Shown in pieces: positions 59,218-64,000 of a stretch of 64,000 nt of DNA. The DNA comes from JAOPZW01 sp963789015. Its GTDB lineage: Bacteria; Actinomycetota; Thermoleophilia; Solirubrobacterales; Solirubrobacteraceae. Every line of letters begins with the position of its first letter. Within the stretch, counting starts at the first letter, position 1. The DNA lies in NCBI GenBank assembly GCA_963789015.1, contig CAWBIU010000001.1, forward strand, positions 620,001 through 684,000, in the 5' to 3' direction. The notes below the pieces were generated by a model. The model had not been told where the DNA came from. It saw only the letters and a program-made list of their open reading frames with translations, and made no database searches. The translations under genes and the position numbers were made by a program.

Positions 59218-60534
59218 GTGGATCAGCTGTTCGACACCGGCGAGCCGCCGCGCGGCCGCACACCCGTCCCACCCGACGAAGGACCGCTCGCGGCGCGCAT
59301 GCGCCCGCTCTCGCTCGACGAGGTCGTCGGCCAGGAGCACGTGCTCGGGCCGGGGAGCGCGCTGCGCACGGCGATCGAGCAGGGCCGCCCGCACTCGATG
59401 ATCCTCTACGGGCCGCCCGGGTCGGGGAAGACGACGATCGCGCGCATCGTCGCGACCGCCGCGCAGGCCGCCTTCGAGGAGCTCAGCGCGGTCGAGGCCG
59501 GACGCGCCGAGGTGCGCCAGGTGCTCGAGCGCGCCGCCCATCGGCGGCAGGCGGGCGGCGAGCCGACGATCTTCTTCCTCGACGAGATCCACCGCTTCAA
59601 CAAGGCCCAGCAGGACGCGCTCCTGCCCGCCGTCGAGGAGGGGCTCGTCACCCTGATCGGCGCGACGACCGAGAACCCGTACTTCGAGGTCAACGCGGCG
59701 CTGCTCTCGCGCGCGCAGATCTACGAGCTCCGCGCGCTCGAGGCGGCCGACATCGAGGTGCTCGTGCGCCGCGCGCTGAAGCGCGGCGCGTGCGGCGAGC
59801 ACGCCGTCGACGACGAGGTCGTGGAATTCCTCGCCGCGCGCGCGGGCGGCGACGCGCGCACGGCACTGGCGGCGCTCGAGCTCGCGTGCGAGACCGCGCC
59901 GCCGGGGGAGCCGGTCGGGCTCGAGCTCGCCGAGGACGCGCTCCAGCGCCGCGCGCTCACGTACGACAAGACGGGCGACCGGCACTACGACACGATCTCG
60001 GCGTGGATCAAGGCGACGCGCGGCTCGGATCCCGATGCGTCGCTGTACTACCTCGCGGTGATGATCGAGGGCGGCGAGGACCCGCGCTTCATCGCCCGGC
60101 GGATGGTCATCCTCGCTTCCGAGGACGTGGGAAACGCCGACCCCGCCGCGCTGGGCGTCGCGACGTCGGCGGCCTACGCGGTCGAGCACGTCGGGCTGCC
60201 GGAGGCCTCCTACGCGCTGGCCCAGGCCGCCGTGTACCTCGCCCTCGCGCCGAAGTCCAACGCGGCCGGCCGCGCGCTCGGCGCCGCCCGCGCCCACGTG
60301 CGCCAGCACGGCGCGCAGGCCCCGCCGCCGTACCTGCAGAGCGCCGGCTACCCCGCCGCCGCCGCGCTCGGGCGCGGGCAGGGCTACGACTACCCGCACG
60401 ACCGGCCGGGCGGCGTGAGCCCGCAGGAGCTCCTGCCCGACGCCGTCGCCGGGGCGCGGTTCTACGAGCCGGGTGAGTCCGAGCCGGAGCTGCGCGAGCG
60501 GCTGGAGGAGATCCGCCGGCGCCGCGGGCGCTGA
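59218..60534 (+). CDS. rarA: Replication-associated recombination protein A (RarA/MgsA) AAA ATPase
   Basis: 438 residues. AAA+ domain: RPLSLDEVVGQEHVLGPGSA, Walker A LYGPPGSGKTTIARIV (about 63-75), TIFFLDEIHRFNKAQQDALL (Walker B), GATTENPYFEVNAALLSRAQ (sensor 1), GDARTALAALELA (sensor 2). The C-terminal tetramerisation region includes YDKTGDRHYDTISAWIKATR, GSDPDASLYYLAVMIEGGED, PRFIARRMVILASEDVG. It acts at stalled replication forks. GTG 59218 is supported by GATACT seven bases upstream. Confidence 0.95.
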   Translation: MDQLFDTGEPPRGRTPVPPDEGPLAARMRPLSLDEVVGQEHVLGPGSALRTAIEQGRPHSMILYGPPGSGKTTIARIVATAAQAAFEELSAVEAGRAEVRQVLERAAHRRQAGGEPTIFFLDEIHRFNKAQQDALLPAVEEGLVTLIGATTENPYFEVNAALLSRAQIYELRALEAADIEVLVRRALKRGACGEHAVDDEVVEFLAARAGGDARTALAALELACETAPPGEPVGLELAEDALQRRALTYDKTGDRHYDTISAWIKATRGSDPDASLYYLAVMIEGGEDPRFIARRMVILASEDVGNADPAALGVATSAAYAVEHVGLPEASYALAQAAVYLALAPKSNAAGRALGAARAHVRQHGAQAPPPYLQSAGYPAAAALGRGQGYDYPHDRPGGVSPQELLPDAVAGARFYEPGESEPELRERLEEIRRRRGR

Positions 60535-60621
60535 GCTCGTCCGTATGCGCTCCGCGTGGTGCGCTGTCAGGGCACCGAGGGGGAGGAGCCCGGTGTCGCG
60601 GGCGAGCGTCTCCGCGACCAT
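60535..60621 (-). pseudogene. Remnant of a DUF559-like gene (N-terminal piece only)
   Basis: From the ATG at 60619-60621 the minus strand reads VAETLARDTGLLPLGALTAH, HAERIRTSSA, then runs into the 3' end of rarA. The N-terminal piece resembles that of the DUF559 protein at 306-1197 (LASRQYGVITRTQLLALG). Like that gene, its ATG is formed by the end of the 41-base palindrome. No nuclease-domain sequence follows. Interpretation as a truncated relic is an inference. Confidence 0.4.
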
Positions 60622-60660
60622 TGGTCCCTCGTGACCCCATACGGGTCATCAGGGACCAAT
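60620..60660. repeat. 41-base palindrome, copy 2
   Basis: Read on the minus strand: ATTGGTCCC..GATGACCCGTATGGGGTC..GGGACCAAT. Outer arms are the same as copy 1 (1196-1237); the inner arms differ by a few bases, with one base less. The last AAT plus G again forms an ATG. It is 59.4 kb from copy 1. Confidence 0.8.
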
Positions 60661-60737
60661 CCCGCCCGGCACTTGACATCTCCGCACGCATAGCGTGGAC
60701 AACTGTCGACTCGCGGCGAGCATACGCCGCCACGCCC

Positions 60738-61538
60738 CTACGCGGCGCGGCGCTGGACGTACCGCAGCCGCCGCGGCAGCAGCGGCACGACGAAGCGCTT
60801 GGCGTACTCCGCCCCACCCCGCAGCGCGAGCTCGCGGGCGGGGTCCCACGACAGGCCGTACATGCGCCGCAGGCGCCGTGGCAGCAGGCCGACGGTGACG
60901 AAGTTCGAGAGCTCGAGCATCGGGCGCGCGTGCAGCGGCACCGGCGGCTTCATGACGATCCGCAGCGCGAGCGAGCGCGCCTCCTCGGTGACGAAGAGGT
61001 CGGGCCCGGCGACCATGTCCGCGACATAGGCGTCGAGGTCCTCGATCGCGTCGGGCATGTCCCCGTCGTCGAGGCCGAACTCGCGCCCGATGACCTTGTA
61101 GTCCTGCCAGAAGGCGTCACGCTGCGCGCGCGTCAGCCCCGACACGTAGCGCTCGTAGACCACGAGCGCGGAGTCGACGAGCGTGGCGACGATCCACAGG
61201 GTCAGCGCGGGGTCGTCGGCGGCGTAGGGCGTACCCGCCGGGAAGCGCCCGGCGTCCGCGCGCAGCTCGCCGCGCACCCGGCGGTGCATGGCGCGCACGC
61301 GGCGCGTCGCCCTCTGGGCCTGCGCCTTGTCGCCGAAGCCGATCAGGCCGAGCACGCGGGCCGTGCGCTCGAGCCGCTCGTACGGCGCGTCGAGCGATCC
61401 GGTGTGGGCGAAGAAGCCCGCGAACGCCACGGGATGCGCGGCCTGCATGAGCAGCGCGCGCGGACCCGAGAGGCCGACGACCTGCTCGCGCTGGACGCGG
61501 CGGAGCATCGAGCTGTCGGTGAAGAACGAATCCGTCAT
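60738..61538 (-). CDS. Oxygenase MpaB family (DUF2236) protein
   Basis: 266 residues. Family features are LSGPRALLMQAAHPVAFAGF (with the conserved His), HTGSLDAPYERLERTARVLG, HRRVRGELRADAGRFPAGTP, YAADDPALTLWIVATLVDSA and WQDYKVIGREFGLDDGDMP. MpaB-type proteins include a fungal oxygenase of mycophenolic acid synthesis and latex-clearing (Lcp-related) haem proteins; here the substrate is unknown. The start ATG at 61536-61538 is about 12 bases from TACCGT. The basic C-terminus (LPRRLRYVQRRAA) is membrane-peripheral-like. Confidence 0.85.
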   Translation of the reverse strand: MTDSFFTDSSMLRRVQREQVVGLSGPRALLMQAAHPVAFAGFFAHTGSLDAPYERLERTARVLGLIGFGDKAQAQRATRRVRAMHRRVRGELRADAGRFPAGTPYAADDPALTLWIVATLVDSALVVYERYVSGLTRAQRDAFWQDYKVIGREFGLDDGDMPDAIEDLDAYVADMVAGPDLFVTEEARSLALRIVMKPPVPLHARPMLELSNFVTVGLLPRRLRRMYGLSWDPARELALRGGAEYAKRFVVPLLPRRLRYVQRRAA

Positions 61539-61579
61539 GGCGCTGTCGAAACGGTACGGCCCACTACGCTGTGAAGACC

Positions 61580-62317
61580 ATGCCCGCAGCCGCCTACGCC
61601 GGAAAGGAGTGCGTCTGCCAGTACCGCCGCGGGGTCTGCGATCAGACCTGCGTGCGCGACATGCTGGAGACGCCGTTCTACATCGCGTGCCTGAAGCTCA
61701 CGGGCCGGCGCTGCGTCGTGGTCGGCGGCGGCGAGATCGGCCTGGAGAAGGTCGAGGGGCTGCTCGCCTGCGACGCCGACGTCACGCTGATCGCGCCCGA
61801 CGCGATCGCCGAGCTGCGCGAGCTCGCCGACGAGGACTCGATCACCTGGGAGCGCCGCGCCTACGAGCCCGCCGACCTCGAGCGCGCGTTCATGGTCATC
61901 GCCTCGACCGACGACACCGACGTGAACATCGGCATCTACCACGACGCCGAGGCGCGCGCGATGCTCGTCAACGTCGTCGACGTCCCGCCGCTGTGCAACT
62001 TCATCCTCCCGGCGATCCTGCGCACCGGCCCGCTGGCCATCGCGATCTCCACCGCCGGCGCCTCGCCCGCGCTCGCCAAGCGCCTGAAGCGCGAGATCGG
62101 CGAGCTGTTCGGCGAGGAGTACGCGACGCTCGCCGTGCTCCTCAACGAGGCGCGCGGCTGGGCGAAGGGCACGCTGCCCACCTACCAGGACCGCAAGGAC
62201 TTCTTCGAGGGCATCGTCAATGGCGATCCCGACCCGATCGCGCTGCTGCGCGACGGCGACGCCGCGGCGGTCCGCGACATCATCGCCGGCGCCCAGGCGT
62301 CCGCGGCCGCCGCGTAG
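61580..62317 (+). CDS. Precorrin-2 dehydrogenase/sirohydrochlorin ferrochelatase with 4-Cys N-terminal extension
   Basis: 245 residues. Siroheme synthase N-terminal-type NAD-binding domain: LTGRRCVVVGGGEIGLEKVE (Rossmann GGGEIG at 49-54), VTLIAPDAIAELRE, VIASTDDTDVNIGIYHDAEA, LVNVVDVPPLCNFILPAILR, AISTAGASPALAKRLKREIG. Oxidises precorrin-2 to sirohydrochlorin and may insert iron. The first 28 residues are an unusual extension with Cys11, Cys13, Cys20 and Cys24 (ECVCQYRRGVCDQTC), possibly a metal or Fe-S ligand set. ATG 61580 is used; TACGCT (61565-61570) is nine bases upstream. A GTG directly after the box is the alternative. Confidence 0.9.
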   Translation: MPAAAYAGKECVCQYRRGVCDQTCVRDMLETPFYIACLKLTGRRCVVVGGGEIGLEKVEGLLACDADVTLIAPDAIAELRELADEDSITWERRAYEPADLERAFMVIASTDDTDVNIGIYHDAEARAMLVNVVDVPPLCNFILPAILRTGPLAIAISTAGASPALAKRLKREIGELFGEEYATLAVLLNEARGWAKGTLPTYQDRKDFFEGIVNGDPDPIALLRDGDAAAVRDIIAGAQASAAAA

Positions 62318-62368
62318 CCGGACGCGCCCCGGCGGGCGCGACCGCCGCGGATGTAGGCTCGCCCGGCG

Positions 62369-63847
62369 ATGAGCCGGTCACCGCCGGGAGTCCCCGGAGG
62401 GCCGGACCGCGTCGTCCGCCGCCGCGGTCCGATGGTCGTCGCCGCCTCGGGCGCCCCGGCGATCTGCGCCCGGCTCGCCACCGCCGGCGTCAAGGCGACG
62501 GCCTCGGCCGGCACCGACGGCACCCTGGCCCTGCTCCGCGAGCGCGGCGCCGACGTGCTCGTGCTCGGGTGGGACGAGGAGGGCCGCGACGCGCTCGGCA
62601 TCTGCCGCGCCGTCCGCGGCGACCCGCGCCTGACCGGCACGTGGATCATCGCGGTCGCCGACGAATGGGAGCGCGCGGCGCGCGCGCTGGCGGGCGGCGC
62701 CGACGACTACCTGCTGCGGCCGTTCGCCGCGCCGGAGCTCGCGATCCGCGCCGAGCTCGGGCTGCAGGCGGCGCGCCAGCGGGCGGGCGACGACGTGCTG
62801 CGCGCGCTGATGGCCCACGTACCCGGCGTGATCTACCGCTCCAACTGGGACCGCGAGTACGCGATCGAGCTCATCAGCGACGAGATCGAGCGGATCACCG
62901 GCTACCCGCCCGCCGACTTCGTCGAGGGTGGCGGGCGCACGCTGATGAGCGTGATGCACCCCGACGACCGCGCGCGCGTGCTCACCGAGGCCTCTCGCGC
63001 GACGGAGGACGGGCTGCCGTTCGTGCTCGAGTACCGGCTCGTGCGGGCCGACGGCGTGGTGCGCTCCGTGGTCGACCGCGGCCAGCTCGTGCGCACGAGC
63101 ACGGGCCGGCGCTGGATGGACGGGGTGATCTTCGACGTCACCGAGCTGCGTGCCGCGGAGGCGGCCCTGCGCCGCCAGGCCGTCGACCTGGCGCGGCTGG
63201 AGGAGCTGCGCGACTCGCGCGCGCGGATCGTCGCGGCCGCCGACACCGCGCGACGGCGGATCGAGCGTGACCTGCACGACGGCGCACAGCAGCGCCTCGT
63301 CACCGCGCGCCTGCAGCTCAGCCTCGCTCGCCGCCGCCTGGAGACGGGCGCCGCGGACGGCCTGGAGATGCTCGCCGGGCTCGACGCGGAGCTGCTGCTG
63401 GCGCTCGCCGAGCTGCGCGAGCTGGCCCGCGGCATCCACCCCGCCACGCTGACCGAGCACGGCCTGCGCGTCGCCATCGACGGCCTCGCGTCCCGCTGCC
63501 CGGTGCCCGTCGACGTCGACGCGATGCCGGCCGGCCGCTTCGCCGCGCCGGTCGAGGCCGCCGCCTACTTCACCGTGTCCGAGGCGCTGACCAACGTCGC
63601 CAAGTACGCCGGCGAGGCCACCGCGAAGATCCGCGTATCGGTCGACGACGGGAGCCTCGTCGTGCAGGTGCGCGACGACGGGATCGGCGGCGCCGACGCC
63701 GGCGCCGGGTCGGGGCTGACCGGCCTCGCCGACCGCGTCGGCGCCCAGGGCGGGGCGCTGAGCGTCTCCAGCCCGCCAGGCGACGGGACCACCGTCCGCG
63801 CGGTGATCCCGCTCAACGGCGCGGCCCGCCCCACCACGGTGGCCTGA
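62369..63847 (+). CDS. NarL-type sensor histidine kinase with pseudo-receiver and PAS domains
   Basis: 492 residues. Residues 20-130 fold like a receiver (MVVAASGAPAICARLATAGV, DDYLLRPFAAPELA), but the acceptor Asp is absent (VLVLGWDEEGRDAL) and the Lys is Arg. A PAS_3 domain follows (IYRSNWDREYAIELISDEIE, GYPPADFVEGGGRTLMSVMH, LEYRLVRADGVVRSVVDRGQ). HisKA_3: RRRIERDLHDGAQQRLVTAR (His303). HATPase: EALTNVAKYAG, RDDGIGGADAGAG, GLTGLADRV. No membrane helix. No partner LuxR regulator is in the window. TAGGCT (62354-62359) is nine bases before the ATG. Confidence 0.9.
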   Translation: MSRSPPGVPGGPDRVVRRRGPMVVAASGAPAICARLATAGVKATASAGTDGTLALLRERGADVLVLGWDEEGRDALGICRAVRGDPRLTGTWIIAVADEWERAARALAGGADDYLLRPFAAPELAIRAELGLQAARQRAGDDVLRALMAHVPGVIYRSNWDREYAIELISDEIERITGYPPADFVEGGGRTLMSVMHPDDRARVLTEASRATEDGLPFVLEYRLVRADGVVRSVVDRGQLVRTSTGRRWMDGVIFDVTELRAAEAALRRQAVDLARLEELRDSRARIVAAADTARRRIERDLHDGAQQRLVTARLQLSLARRRLETGAADGLEMLAGLDAELLLALAELRELARGIHPATLTEHGLRVAIDGLASRCPVPVDVDAMPAGRFAAPVEAAAYFTVSEALTNVAKYAGEATAKIRVSVDDGSLVVQVRDDGIGGADAGAGSGLTGLADRVGAQGGALSVSSPPGDGTTVRAVIPLNGAARPTTVA

Positions 63848-63858
63848 GCGCGCATCGC

Positions 63859-63864
63859 TACGCT
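63859..63864 (+). promoter_or_regulatory. Leaderless -10 box of moaC (TACGCT)
   Basis: TACGCT six bases before the GTG at 63871. Confidence 0.5.
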
Positions 63865-63870
63865 GGCCGG

Positions 63871-64000
63871 GTGGGCGAGCTCACGCACCTCGATGATCGC
63901 GGCCGGGCCCGGATGGTCGACGTGGGCGACAAGCCGCAGACCGCGCGCCGCGCCGTCGCCCGCGCCGTCGTGCGCATGGCCCCGGAGACCGCCGCGCGCG
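63871..64000 (+). CDS. moaC: Cyclic pyranopterin monophosphate synthase MoaC, N-terminal part (cut by window edge)
   Basis: 43 residues are visible: GELTHLDDRGRARMVDVGDK, PQTARRAVARAVVRMAPETA. The LTHLDDRGRARMVDVGDK start is the highly conserved MoaC N-terminus (LTH..G.A.MVDVS/G.K). MoaC works in the first stage of molybdenum cofactor synthesis with MoaA. The GTG start is supported by TACGCT six bases upstream. The C-terminal two thirds lie beyond the window. Confidence 0.9.
   Translation, partial: MGELTHLDDRGRARMVDVGDKPQTARRAVARAVVRMAPETAAR

Noticed and set aside
58381..60621. 746-codon open frame antisense to rarA and the peptidase region
   Set aside because: Only the first 30 codons look protein-like; the rest is a shadow of rarA and runs against a real gene.
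60685..60697. CACGCATAGCGTG near palindrome copy 2, similar to the hairpin at 308-324
   Set aside because: The shared part is short, partly self-complementary, and lacks consistent position relative to the palindromes.
1..64000. CRISPR arrays, insertion sequences, integrases, tRNA or rRNA genes
   Set aside because: No regularly spaced repeats, no transposase or integrase motifs, and no cloverleaf or rRNA signatures noticed in the intergenic sequence; the gaps are short.

Overview
The window is very GC-rich chromosomal DNA (by eye above 70% G+C, third codon positions almost all G or C). It comes from an actinobacterium, most likely class Thermoleophilia (Solirubrobacter/Conexibacter-like). 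That placement is an inference from gene content: type-2 isoleucyl-tRNA synthetase, PAC2, DUF1385, MpaB-type oxygenase, DUF559, LytTR and B12-fold MerR families. I see no prophage, insertion sequence, CRISPR array, rRNA or tRNA. Many starts carry a TANNNT -10 box only 6-11 bases upstream, so leaderless transcription appears common.

Layout. 0-20 kb: end of a Crp-family regulator, a frameshifted DUF559 gene, PAC2, a YhaM-like exoribonuclease, a multi-PAS hybrid kinase, a LytS/LytTR pair, trehalose phosphatase, a methyltransferase, DUF554, a glycosyltransferase, DNA polymerase X, a dolichol-phosphate-mannose-type synthase, thioredoxin, ileS, a secreted repeat protein and LtrA. Many genes in this first 20 kb are interrupted by frameshifts, and almost none after it. 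The pattern looks like base-calling error more than decay. 20-28 kb: folate cyclo-ligase, MarR, two MerR/B12-fold paralogues around a zinc-ribbon/PAS protein, a 450-base non-coding interval, HD-GYP phosphodiesterase, PPK2 and MATE. 28-42 kb: lipoprotein, hydrolase, fumC, a secreted family-2 glycosidase, then genes that fit a succinic-semialdehyde hub: GntR, lactonase, hydroxyacid-oxoacid transhydrogenase, D-2-hydroxyglutarate-type dehydrogenase, succinate-semialdehyde dehydrogenase and an acetolactate-synthase-like enzyme. 42-50 kb: FEN-type exonuclease, YchF, a lipid set (PAP2, DAG kinase, PLD), methylmalonyl-CoA epimerase and a short FtsH. 50-57 kb: signalling genes (kinase/OmpR regulator, repeat protein, Rcp-like receiver, CHASE3 kinase, PP2C regulator). 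57-64 kb: DUF1385, M20 peptidase, RarA, MpaB oxygenase, precorrin-2 dehydrogenase, a NarL-type kinase and the start of moaC.

The most unusual element is in the non-coding interval at 24.39-24.58 kb. Two identical six-codon ORFs (MFIGGR) each have a strong Shine-Dalgarno sequence, and each is followed 8-9 bases after its stop by a stable hairpin. The module is repeated with a period of about 104 bases between a B12-fold MerR gene and an HD-GYP gene. A second curiosity is a roughly 42-base palindrome present at 1196 and again at 60620. In both places it ends in the start codon of a DUF559-like reading frame.
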